In this document: piece after piece, positions 18,572 to 26,454 of the stretch
Layout of the letters: every line of letters starts with the position of its first letter
Numbering within the stretch: the first letter of the stretch is position 1
DNA from: W11650 sp963550755
GTDB taxonomy: Bacteria; Bacillota; Clostridia; Lachnospirales; Vallitaleaceae
DNA: 64,000 nucleotides
Reading direction: 5' to 3'
Assembly: GCA_963550755.1 (NCBI GenBank)
Contig: CAUVDV010000001.1
Coordinates: 23,396 to 87,395, forward strand
Notes under the pieces: generated by a model
What the model was told of the DNA's origin: nothing
Databases searched by the model: none
What the model saw: the letters and a program-made list of their open reading frames with translations, nothing else
Program-made: the position numbers and the translations under genes

Positions 18572-19390
18572 TTACCTCCGTTCTGTTTCATCCGGGTAAA
18601 CTGCCACAAAATAATTTCGTGGCCGAGGTCCATCATATTCCGCAAATACCACTGTCTGCTCATCACTCAGCATTAATTTGCCATCTTGTACCGCCAGCGT
18701 AAGCTGTGAACCCGTCAAAGCTGTTTTTACATGGCCGCCGGCATCAGAAGCCGTTTCCCGATGTTTGAAATCCACCCGAGTAGGTACCATTCGTTCAATA
18801 TCCGTCATAATATCTTTCAGCGCCTGCGAATTGCGTGGTGCCAGCAGCAAACCGGCCGTAGAATGCAGCATCGACACATGACAAAGCCCATTTTTCACAC
18901 CGCTGCGTGCAATCACAGCGCAAATCGGTTCCGTTATGTCATGCATTCCCATATAAACCGTTTGGATATTTTCTTTTTCAATATGCATCGGTTTTTCAAT
19001 GATTTCCACCCAAAAGGTTCGAGGCCTTGGCCCATCAAACTCTACAAATACTAAGCCCTGCGAAGAACCCAATACCAATTTGCCCGCATGAATAATCAGC
19101 GTAGCTGAACTGCCCATTAAAGCCGATTTTACATGACCAGCCGCATCATAAGGCGAGTCCTGGTGCTTGTAGCTTACTCTGGTCGGAATATTTCGGTCAA
19201 TCTCATCCATTAGATCAAGCAAGCCCCGCGGATCCCAGAAAGAAGTAATTGCTAAGCCCGCCGTTGTATGGGGAACAGAAATAACACAAAAACCCTCCTG
19301 CACTCCGCTTTCTGCTAAAATATCATTAACTTCTGCCGTAATGGAAGTACAAGCGCGAAATTCCGTCATAATTTTTCTTTCATACAACAT
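18572..19390 (-). CDS. Tandem YjbQ/UPF0047 fusion protein (two domains)
   Basis: A 272-residue protein consisting of two complete YjbQ domains (about 1-135 and 136-272). Each carries the family's hallmark segments: domain 1 has HTTAG (H41), YKHQD (H76), AGHVKSAL (H86), LGSSQGL and EFDGPRPR; domain 2 has HSTAG (H176), FKHRE (H210), GGHVKTAL (H220) and EYDGPRPR, but its LGTWQG-type loop has changed to LSDEQTV. YjbQ proteins are normally single 130-140-residue units that form trimers; E. coli YjbQ has weak thiamine-phosphate-synthase activity, but its real role is unsettled. The fusion between SIS genes is unusual. Start ATG 19390 has GAGAGGGG about eight bases ahead. Confidence 0.83.
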   Translation of the reverse strand: MLYERKIMTEFRACTSITAEVNDILAESGVQEGFCVISVPHTTAGLAITSFWDPRGLLDLMDEIDRNIPTRVSYKHQDSPYDAAGHVKSALMGSSATLIIHAGKLVLGSSQGLVFVEFDGPRPRTFWVEIIEKPMHIEKENIQTVYMGMHDITEPICAVIARSGVKNGLCHVSMLHSTAGLLLAPRNSQALKDIMTDIERMVPTRVDFKHRETASDAGGHVKTALTGSQLTLAVQDGKLMLSDEQTVVFAEYDGPRPRNYFVAVYPDETERR

Positions 19391-19405
19391 GATTATTCCC
19401 CTCTC

Positions 19406-20593
19406 TTAATCAAAGATTTCAATTTTGCTGGTATTGATTGTCATGCCGGAGCCATCAAATGAATGCTTATTCAAATGGGATATATCGTCAGATACTTCCT
19501 GAACCTGGGAAAAATTCTCTTTTTGTAATTCCGTCACATAACCAGCCAGCAAAGCTGCTGGTACATAATCCGTCAGCGGAAGCAGCCACTCATACCCGGC
19601 CGGGGTCTTTGGAATTTGGCAAACGACGGCCTTTGGCGAAAAATCTTGGGCTAATCCATTTGTCACCACCAAAACCGGCCGGCCGATGGCTACAGCCGAA
19701 CTGACTGTTTCCCGTTCCCGGTCATAGGCCGGAGAATTGCAGTCAGCCATAACTACCGTACCAATTGTACCCGGTTCTTTTAAAAAATAATTGATATGGC
19801 ACCAATCCTCACTATCATCAACCGCTACGCTACAGCCATTTGTTTCCAAAAATTTAGCCGCGCCGAAGATTGCCGAACCAAACTCGACCCCATCGCTGAT
19901 AAAATCAAAACGTTGAAATTCTTTCCAGCTTTGCGCTAATTCAAACATCTGAATATCAATCGCTTCCAATGCTTTGGTAAAAGACATCAGATTGTCACGA
20001 ATTGCGGTTTGAAAATCTCCCGGTGCCGTAGGCGGCAGCGTCCCTCTGACATGGCCCAAGCGGTTAGCAAAAGCAATCAATCCAATCAAAGAGGCAAAAT
20101 AAGAACATAGACCCGGCTTTTTATCCGAAAAGTTCGGTGTGTTCAGAAAGCAAACGCGCTTGGCCACCATTGCCGCCGGGGATTGGGGGTTATTCGTTAT
20201 AAGGATTGAAAAAGCCCCAACCTCATTGGCTTTTTTCAAAGCTTCGCAAATCCGGGCCGTCCTGCCACCGGCGCTAACGGCAATAACTAACGGGCTGTTG
20301 GGCTCGCCAATGCCTATTTGGCTCTTGGGTAAAAATCGAGTAAAATCAATGGCTCGCATAACCTGAACCCCAAAACAATCGCAATATTTCTCTATCACCG
20401 GTGCCATCGCAAGCGCAGCGGCATAAGAATCACCGCAGCCGGTTAAAATAATCTTTCTGGCATCGAAAATCTCCGCCATGGTCATTAATTCACGCAAGCC
20501 AGGGCCAAAACAAGCCTTAAGCTGAGCTTCCAGCAAATTGGGAAGTTCAAAAACCTGCTGCCGGATCGGATTATCGTATTGAATATTTTTCAC
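19406..20593 (-). CDS. SIS-domain sugar isomerase/deglycase-like protein (paralog 3)
   Basis: A 395-residue two-SIS-fold protein with TGCGDSYAAAL (51-61), SAGGRTAR (107-114) and Ser-Glu-Asp-Trp-Cys-His (261-266). I choose GTG 20593, preceded by GGGAGGG at seven bases, and the N-terminus then aligns with paralog 2; an upstream ATG would add 22 residues overlapping the transporter gene. The C-terminal 40 residues carry a short insertion (VQEVSDDISHLNKHSFDG) not seen in the other copies. It follows the DMT transporter gene by 25 bases. Confidence 0.77.
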   Translation of the reverse strand: MKNIQYDNPIRQQVFELPNLLEAQLKACFGPGLRELMTMAEIFDARKIILTGCGDSYAAALAMAPVIEKYCDCFGVQVMRAIDFTRFLPKSQIGIGEPNSPLVIAVSAGGRTARICEALKKANEVGAFSILITNNPQSPAAMVAKRVCFLNTPNFSDKKPGLCSYFASLIGLIAFANRLGHVRGTLPPTAPGDFQTAIRDNLMSFTKALEAIDIQMFELAQSWKEFQRFDFISDGVEFGSAIFGAAKFLETNGCSVAVDDSEDWCHINYFLKEPGTIGTVVMADCNSPAYDRERETVSSAVAIGRPVLVVTNGLAQDFSPKAVVCQIPKTPAGYEWLLPLTDYVPAALLAGYVTELQKENFSQVQEVSDDISHLNKHSFDGSGMTINTSKIEIFD

Positions 20594-20618
20594 TTTTTTC
20601 CCTCCCTTGTATAAAAAA

Positions 20619-21623
20619 TCAACCGTAATTATAAAAAAACAGCAATGCCAAACCCACAAAATACAGCGTCAAACCTACACCCAACGTAATCATGGTGCGT
20701 TTTTTGGCGTTTTTAAACTCTCGATAATAAAATCCCCAGAAATATGTCCAAATGGTAGATGTTTTTCCAAACAGGAAAGAAAGTGTTGCGCTGATAGCCG
20801 GCATAGAATAAATCGACAAGACATTTCCGCCATAATGACACATAGCAGATACCGCACTCATAAAAAGAGGCTTCTTACTGCTTCCAATACACAGCACCGT
20901 TTTCCACTGCTTTTTCCAAGTAAAAAAAATAATGCCTGCCACCAAAACAGATAATGCCGATCCGGTAGCCATAAAGGCGCAGGTTAAAATCGGGGGCAGT
21001 TTTGCCGCCGTACCTGTCGCCGTACCGCTAACCCAGCCATTCATCAGCAAACAATCAATCAGGAGCCAAAGTATAACTTTCCAGCTCACCTTACTGTTCG
21101 GCTTTTCTTTTTTCTGCCCCATTGCCACCGCTTGATCAGCGGCGCACATTTGGGAAGCTTTCGAACAAACATAACTGGCTACAATAAAAATGACAGTAGT
21201 AATTACAATCAAAGGCAGCGCCCGCGGATTATCCGGCAAGCCCTCCTTGGAAATAGATGTCATAAGTCCCATAATACTGGTAACCGTACCGGAAAGAGTA
21301 GTCGTCAGCATTAAACCCAGGTTGTTCATAATAGTCAGGCTAATCACCATTCCGATTGACATCATTGCCCCGCCCAGCATAATTTCCCACATCACATCCG
21401 CATGCTGCCGGATCGCTGTAAAAACTCCTTCCGGCAAAAGCACCGGCGCTAAGAGCAACGTAATGACCCAAACTAAAAGAAAAGAAAACATGTACAGCAT
21501 AAATGCAATCCCGGTAATTGGATAATCCTTTTTCAGCTTAATGACCTGCATCCAGCTGCCCCACATACCCGCAGCCAACAATGTTAAAAAAATGGCTGAC
21601 GGCGTTGAAAAATAATGTGTCAC
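20619..21623 (-). CDS. DMT-superfamily transporter (RhaT/GRP-like sugar uptake type)
   Basis: A 334-residue protein with ten hydrophobic helices in two halves separated by a lysine-rich loop (QKKEKPNSKVSW, about 165-178). The opening AAGMWGSWMQVIKL and the late GKTSTIWTYFWGFYYREFK resemble the glucose/rhamnose uptake branch (GRP, RhaT) of the drug/metabolite transporter superfamily, typically proton-coupled. In this operon it is the third transport system besides the ABC importer and MFS. The specific substrate cannot be read from sequence. Start ATG 21623, 29 bases after the stop of the small membrane protein gene. Confidence 0.72.
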   Translation of the reverse strand: MTHYFSTPSAIFLTLLAAGMWGSWMQVIKLKKDYPITGIAFMLYMFSFLLVWVITLLLAPVLLPEGVFTAIRQHADVMWEIMLGGAMMSIGMVISLTIMNNLGLMLTTTLSGTVTSIMGLMTSISKEGLPDNPRALPLIVITTVIFIVASYVCSKASQMCAADQAVAMGQKKEKPNSKVSWKVILWLLIDCLLMNGWVSGTATGTAAKLPPILTCAFMATGSALSVLVAGIIFFTWKKQWKTVLCIGSSKKPLFMSAVSAMCHYGGNVLSIYSMPAISATLSFLFGKTSTIWTYFWGFYYREFKNAKKRTMITLGVGLTLYFVGLALLFFYNYG

Positions 21624-21652
21624 CCCTATTTCCCCCTTACTTTAATATTGCT

Positions 21653-22093
21653 TCAATCAGCGCTCCTGCTTCCGGCATCCACGAAACCCTGATACGCCGT
21701 CTGAATATAGCTGTCAAAAGCATTCTGGTAGACCGCGCTATGTAAGCTTTCAACACTGGCAAACAAATAAGCAAAAAAGATAAAAACAATCATCATTCCT
21801 ACTATGGTGAAGCCTGCTTGCCTTTTGCGAAACAGCGGCAGATAATTTCGAGCTGCTGTTTCGGATAAAAAAATAGTTGGGCTCAGCAGCCAAAGAACCA
21901 AAATGACCGCGCTGATCCGATAAATCATCTGATCATAAGTCGAAGCCAACACCGGAATTGGAGTCGTCAGTCCAAAAAACAAGATTATCAGGCTTAGGAT
22001 ATACCATGCAACCGCTAACAACATTTTCCACGGTTTGCCAGAACGAAATCCCAATATTTTTTTCCAAGTTTGTTTCATCTCTCCATCCCTCAT
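21653..22093 (-). CDS. Small membrane protein of unknown function (about 146 aa)
   Basis: A protein with three hydrophobic stretches (about 24-47, 55-75 and 94-115) and a basic N-terminus (KQTWKKILGFRSGKPWK). It is unrelated to any family I recognise. The ATG at 22093 overlaps the kinase stop in an ATGA arrangement; a second ATG at 22078 has GAGGG eight bases upstream and is an equally good start, giving 141 residues. Its placement directly before the DMT transporter suggests an accessory role in transport. Confidence 0.6.
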   Translation of the reverse strand: MRDGEMKQTWKKILGFRSGKPWKMLLAVAWYILSLIILFFGLTTPIPVLASTYDQMIYRISAVILVLWLLSPTIFLSETAARNYLPLFRKRQAGFTIVGMMIVFIFFAYLFASVESLHSAVYQNAFDSYIQTAYQGFVDAGSRSAD

Positions 22094-23067
22094 ACCAGCT
22101 TAAAGTTTCCGCCTGCTTCCAGTTTTTCAAAAGTTTCCTTTGCTAACTTGCGAGCCTTCATCATAATTTCCTGAGTATAAAGCGGATATGGCCCACGTTG
22201 AGCCGCATTATAGCCGCTGGCCACATTGGCCATAACTGCCACCATCGCCGGGGATTCACCTGAAAAAAGCGCATAAGCCGCCGCGCCGGTCGAACAATTT
22301 CCACACCCGGTAGGATCGACAGATTTTCCCAAAGGTTTAATCACTGGACAAAAGTAAGCGTTTGTCGGCGTTACAGCATAGGATCCTCTCTCACCTACCC
22401 GATAAAATGTAAAAGCTACTGGTAATTTTTGAAGCTCATGGATAATAGCCGCATCATCTTCTTTTGGTAAGTCAAACATATCGGCCGCTTCATTGTTATT
22501 AATAGACCACGCATCCGCTACTTCCAGTACGCGCCGAACTCGGTTTTGCACTTCTTCCCGACTAATCCCCCAAAGTTTTCGATAAGTGCCGGCGTACTCA
22601 ATCTCCCACATAATTTTTAATTTTCTTTTTTCCTTGATTTTCCGAAGATTTTCCCATACCACCGCGTCTAAATTATGAGCCATATAGATGCCGCGAATAT
22701 GGTAGCCCTGAGCAGCCTCATCAATATCATCCGCATGGGTTTTTAAAAAGCCTAAATGTTCCAACGAAAAACTGGGAGTATGTTTAAAAGAACCGTCCTT
22801 ATTATATTTCAAAGTAAAACGAGTATGCCGCTCCATTTCCACTCGAACTGACTCCTGGAGTATGCCGTTCCTTTCCAGCCATTTGCCGTAAGTATCTTTA
22901 TAATCCGCTCCTGTTTTGCAGACAAGTTTACAATCCGGTGTCCAAATCCTCATTCCAGATAAAGCATAAAAAGCCGGTCCGCCCATGTTCCACTCAGACA
23001 GATTTTCGTCCTCATCCTCAATTCGATCAGACATAATATTACCACAAGCAAGATACTCAACTGCCAT
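22090..23067 (-). CDS. PfkB-family kinase-like protein with GCGN instead of GAGD (paralog 2)
   Basis: A 325-residue ribokinase-fold protein. It shows an N-terminal GG motif (NMGGPAFYALSG, about 28-39), a central strand IRGIYMAHNLD and the C-terminal anion-hole region DPTGCGNCSTGAA (251-263). Canonical PfkB signature 2 ends in Gly-Ala-Gly-Asp, the Asp being the catalytic base; here residue 257 is Asn. The same change occurs in the second kinase-like gene of this operon, so it is a feature of this subfamily rather than an error. It may be a kinase with altered mechanism or substrate, or a binding protein. ATG 23067 has AAAGGAGG ahead. It lies between a SIS gene and the small membrane protein gene. 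Confidence 0.75.
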   Translation of the reverse strand: MAVEYLACGNIMSDRIEDEDENLSEWNMGGPAFYALSGMRIWTPDCKLVCKTGADYKDTYGKWLERNGILQESVRVEMERHTRFTLKYNKDGSFKHTPSFSLEHLGFLKTHADDIDEAAQGYHIRGIYMAHNLDAVVWENLRKIKEKRKLKIMWEIEYAGTYRKLWGISREEVQNRVRRVLEVADAWSINNNEAADMFDLPKEDDAAIIHELQKLPVAFTFYRVGERGSYAVTPTNAYFCPVIKPLGKSVDPTGCGNCSTGAAAYALFSGESPAMVAVMANVASGYNAAQRGPYPLYTQEIMMKARKLAKETFEKLEAGGNFKLV

Positions 23068-23081
23068 TGACTGTCCTCCTT

Positions 23082-24251
23082 TTAGCGCTTAATGACATCA
23101 ATTGGAGAAAAATAGGTAGGAATAAAAATCGTCGGATCCATTCCCCCGCGAAACATAGGCTCGCCAAGTGTTGTATGCCGAAATCCGCCAAAAATCGCCC
23201 CCGGCAGGTAAGCATATAGCTGGCCTAAAAATTCCCAGCCTTCCATTGGCAACGGCAGCGGGCAATAGCGTACAGGTGCAGTAATGCCAATTTTTTCCGG
23301 TTTTTCATCGCAAAAAAGCAAAATCTCCCTGTCATCTCGGTTTACCATAGCATTAATTGCCGCAATCACATTCGATGCACTTTTATCCCGGCTGTTTAGC
23401 AATACTAAGCTGGCAATTTCGGAACCGCATCTCATAAAGCAATTGACATGCATATAATTCTCACTATCTACCACAGCACAGGGATCACCAGATAGTTCTA
23501 CAATTTTGGCCTGAATAAATTTAGCCGCCCAGAACATAGGACCATTCCCAAGAATTTCAATATAGTTCTTATCCAGCCAATGAATAGCCGCGGCAAAGCA
23601 AGCGTTATCTATTGTCTGCCATTGCGCGAAAAAATGATCATGATAAGTTTGAACCTGTTCCCGTAATGGAGCCAACAAGTCTTCTTCTTTTCGTTCTTCC
23701 GCCATAGCCGCGGCCAAAATGATTAGACTGACCACATTCACATAATAGGTGCGCAGACCGGCATTATTATCTCCCGGCGGGCAATTCAAATAATATAAAA
23801 TATCCGCTTCCTTGGCCGTTAATGACTTCACACTGCTGGTCATAGCAAGGGTAGTAATGCCATGGCGACGGCACTGCCGCAAAGCTTCAACTGTTCGAAA
23901 AATTTCCCCGGAAACGCTAATAAATACTGCAAGCGTATCTTTTTCCTCTTGGCGGAACGGATAATGCCGGCTAAGTTCAATCGCTTCTACCGCCTCAAAC
24001 TCTACCTCCGGCAGATAATAAGCAAAAGCTTCTTTTACAGCAAAGGCCGCCAAATTAGAGTCACCGCAGCCGGTCGCCAATATTCTTTTGGCTTGACGTA
24101 CCGCCGGGTTTTTCACTACCGCCTGAACCTGAGCGGCAGCTCGGTCAAATTGGTTCATCGTCAAAGGATCCACATCCATGCATTGGGCGTAAAAACTATC
24201 CTGAAAATAAAACTTCCGGTAATACTTTTCATCATTTAATCGTTTATACAT
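23082..24251 (-). CDS. SIS-domain sugar isomerase/deglycase-like protein (paralog 4)
   Basis: A 389-residue two-SIS-fold protein and the most divergent of the five at the active-site segments: the first loop is TGCGDSNLAAF (60-70), the second SVSGEIFR (112-119), and the Glu/His cluster is Ser-Glu-Asn-Tyr-Met-His (263-268). Glu and His are kept, but Trp-Cys is replaced by Tyr-Met. The N-terminus also differs (MYKRLNDEKYYRKFYFQDSF). AGGAGG precedes ATG 24251 by five bases. Eight bases separate it from paralog 5 upstream and 14 from the kinase-like gene downstream. It may act on a different phosphosugar than paralogs 1-3. Confidence 0.76.
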   Translation of the reverse strand: MYKRLNDEKYYRKFYFQDSFYAQCMDVDPLTMNQFDRAAAQVQAVVKNPAVRQAKRILATGCGDSNLAAFAVKEAFAYYLPEVEFEAVEAIELSRHYPFRQEEKDTLAVFISVSGEIFRTVEALRQCRRHGITTLAMTSSVKSLTAKEADILYYLNCPPGDNNAGLRTYYVNVVSLIILAAAMAEERKEEDLLAPLREQVQTYHDHFFAQWQTIDNACFAAAIHWLDKNYIEILGNGPMFWAAKFIQAKIVELSGDPCAVVDSENYMHVNCFMRCGSEIASLVLLNSRDKSASNVIAAINAMVNRDDREILLFCDEKPEKIGITAPVRYCPLPLPMEGWEFLGQLYAYLPGAIFGGFRHTTLGEPMFRGGMDPTIFIPTYFSPIDVIKR

Positions 24252-24259
24252 ATTGCCTC

Positions 24260-25468
24260 CTATACGCTTTTATTCCATGTTTGATTACGAAAATCATAAC
24301 GCCCGTTAAAGAAAAACCGTTCATTTACAGCCGCCTGGTATCCCGCTAAAAGGGCGCCGGGAATAAAATCAATTATTGGGGACATCCACCGCTCCGGCGC
24401 TGCAGGAAGCTGACAAACAATAGGTTTTTCTGTGCTTTCTGCGACTTTGTCAGCAATCGCAAAATGGTTTAAAAAACTTACCGGTATGTCCAGTTTCTTC
24501 GGGCAAATCTCAAATTTCTGCGGATCAGCGTCCGTCACCACTAAAGTCGGACGATGCTGTTTCAAACAACCACCTATGGTATCCTGCATTCGGCTTAAGC
24601 TGGGATCGGCCGCATTGACCATGACTATCATACCGTAAGTACTGGGATCACGCTGAAAGAAACTGATATGGGCAAACTCCTCCGACGTGGTATGATCGCA
24701 AAACACACCGCCGCATTCAATAAACTTTTGCTCAACAAACTGCGCGGAAAACCCCTCATTCCAGTCTGCAATTATTTCAAATTTACGCAAATCTTTCATT
24801 TTTACAGCCAAATTAAACATTTGCTCATCAATTATGTCAATTTGTGCCAAAAAGCGAAGAGTATAATCGCTGATTTGATTTTTTATTTGCATAAATCGGT
24901 TTTCTGTCAAACAGCCTTTGCATAATCCCAGATATGCTCCTATGGCCGAAAGAGCCACTAAGCTAGCATAATAAGAACGCAAGCCAGGAGTGTTGCATCC
25001 AGCTGGAGTTTCCACGTTAAAGACATGGCCGGCTACTGCGCCAGCCTTGGAATCACTAACCCGCGTAATCAGTAAAGAATGGGCACCGACTTCATTGGCT
25101 CGTACTAACGCTTCCGCCGCTTGGACGGAATTGCCGCTAAAGCTAACTGCTATAACTAAAACCTCCTCCGGACGGTAACCCTTGCAAATTTTCGCGTCGG
25201 AATAAAATCGGCAAAAATCGATGGCATCCGGCGCATTGCAAGCAGGAATCCCACTAAGCTGCATCAATGCCAGCCGCATAGCCCCCGCCGCAGAATAGGA
25301 ATCTCCGCAGCCAGTAACGATGATTCGCTTAATTTGAGCGGCTGTTTCCGAATTGAGCATTCCTTCCATTTTTTTTCGATCAAAGCACTTATCGGCTTGA
25401 ATCCTAGCAATCTCTCTCAACTCAAACACCTGGATGGTAATGGAGTTGAAATATTGTTTTTTATCCAT
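24260..25468 (-). CDS. SIS-domain sugar isomerase/deglycase-like protein (paralog 5)
   Basis: A 402-residue two-SIS-fold protein, the longest of the set. Loops: VTGCGDSYSAAG (51-62), SFSGNSVQ (109-116); Ser-Glu-Glu-Phe-Ala-His (262-267), with Glu and His retained. An insertion of about 25 residues after residue 320 (DPQKFEICPKKLDIPV region) distinguishes it. AGGAGG lies just before ATG 25468. It is directly downstream of the first kinase-like gene, the arrangement known from fructoselysine operons, where a PfkB kinase (FrlD) is paired with a SIS deglycase (FrlB). The pairing is suggestive, not proof. Confidence 0.77.
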   Translation of the reverse strand: MDKKQYFNSITIQVFELREIARIQADKCFDRKKMEGMLNSETAAQIKRIIVTGCGDSYSAAGAMRLALMQLSGIPACNAPDAIDFCRFYSDAKICKGYRPEEVLVIAVSFSGNSVQAAEALVRANEVGAHSLLITRVSDSKAGAVAGHVFNVETPAGCNTPGLRSYYASLVALSAIGAYLGLCKGCLTENRFMQIKNQISDYTLRFLAQIDIIDEQMFNLAVKMKDLRKFEIIADWNEGFSAQFVEQKFIECGGVFCDHTTSEEFAHISFFQRDPSTYGMIVMVNAADPSLSRMQDTIGGCLKQHRPTLVVTDADPQKFEICPKKLDIPVSFLNHFAIADKVAESTEKPIVCQLPAAPERWMSPIIDFIPGALLAGYQAAVNERFFFNGRYDFRNQTWNKSV

Positions 25469-25491
25469 ATTTTCCTCCTGATTTCCACAGA

Positions 25492-26439
25492 CTATAAACT
25501 ATATTTTACTTTGTAGAAAGCATACAGTTCTTTTACCTGTTTCTTGGCTTCTTCCCGAACGGCTTCAAAATCAGGAATCACGCCAAATTGCCGAATATTT
25601 TGTCCAGCCGCTACATTAGCCATAACACCAATCATTAAAGGATCATATCCTTCCACAAAAGCATATAAAGCCGCACCCGTAGAGGTGTTTCCACAGCCTG
25701 TCGGATCCACTACCGGTCCCGGCGCCGGTGCCAGCAAATAAGCCTGCTCCGGTGTTACCGCATACAGCCCTCGTTCCCCTACCCGAAACAGCGTAAACTC
25801 TACCGGCAATTTTTGCAGATTTTTTATGCAGGCTTCATCACCCTCTACCGCAAAAAGATTTTGCGCTTCCCGAAGATTAATGGAAAAGATATCTGCATAC
25901 TGACAGGCATATCTGACCTTATTTAAAAATTTCAATTGCGCGCTTGGCCCTTCTATTTCCCACATGATTTTAAAACCATCTCGCGCTTTGATTTTGCCCA
26001 ATTGATCCCAAAACACCCGGTCACAATTTTGAGCCAAATAAATTCCTTTCGTATCTCCTTCACCGGTAAAATCCGAAAAATCCGCCGGCGAGGTTTTCAT
26101 ATAACCTAAGTTCTGCATCCATTCACTAACAAATCCCACATCATTAAATTGATCCGAACCATAGGTCCCATCAGAAAAATAAGTCAAACTAGTGTGGTTG
26201 CAGTGATCGCTGACCACTTTTAATCCTCGGGTTTCAATCTTGTTTTTTGCCACCCAGGGATCAAACAACTCATGATAATCTTCCCCCAGCCGGCTGCACT
26301 GTATAACATCATCGGTAAAAAGCTTAACCCCGCTGTAAGCAAACGTAGCCGGGCCGCCAATACTTTCTCGCCGGTGCTTTGTACCATCCGCAAAGCAAAC
26401 TGAATCCAGCATAACATTTCCGCCAATCACATATTTCAT
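25492..26439 (-). CDS. PfkB-family kinase-like protein with GCGN instead of GAGD (paralog 1)
   Basis: A 315-residue ribokinase-fold protein. Visible features are GGNVMLDSV (7-15, the first strand and substrate Asp), SIGGPATFAYSG (26-37), and the signature-2 region VDPTGCGNTSTGAA (244-257), where Asn251 occupies the usual catalytic Asp position. It is clearly paralogous to the gene at 22090 (shared segments such as KIMWEIE, LPVEFTLFRVGERG and VMANVA). FrlD-like and other PfkB kinases phosphorylate imported sugars or nucleosides; whether this one retains kinase activity is open. AGGAG precedes ATG 26439. It follows the second permease by 15 bases, so substrate import and modification are encoded side by side. 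Confidence 0.76.
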   Translation of the reverse strand: MKYVIGGNVMLDSVCFADGTKHRRESIGGPATFAYSGVKLFTDDVIQCSRLGEDYHELFDPWVAKNKIETRGLKVVSDHCNHTSLTYFSDGTYGSDQFNDVGFVSEWMQNLGYMKTSPADFSDFTGEGDTKGIYLAQNCDRVFWDQLGKIKARDGFKIMWEIEGPSAQLKFLNKVRYACQYADIFSINLREAQNLFAVEGDEACIKNLQKLPVEFTLFRVGERGLYAVTPEQAYLLAPAPGPVVDPTGCGNTSTGAALYAFVEGYDPLMIGVMANVAAGQNIRQFGVIPDFEAVREEAKKQVKELYAFYKVKYSL

Positions 26440-26454
26440 AGGCGTTTTCTCCTC

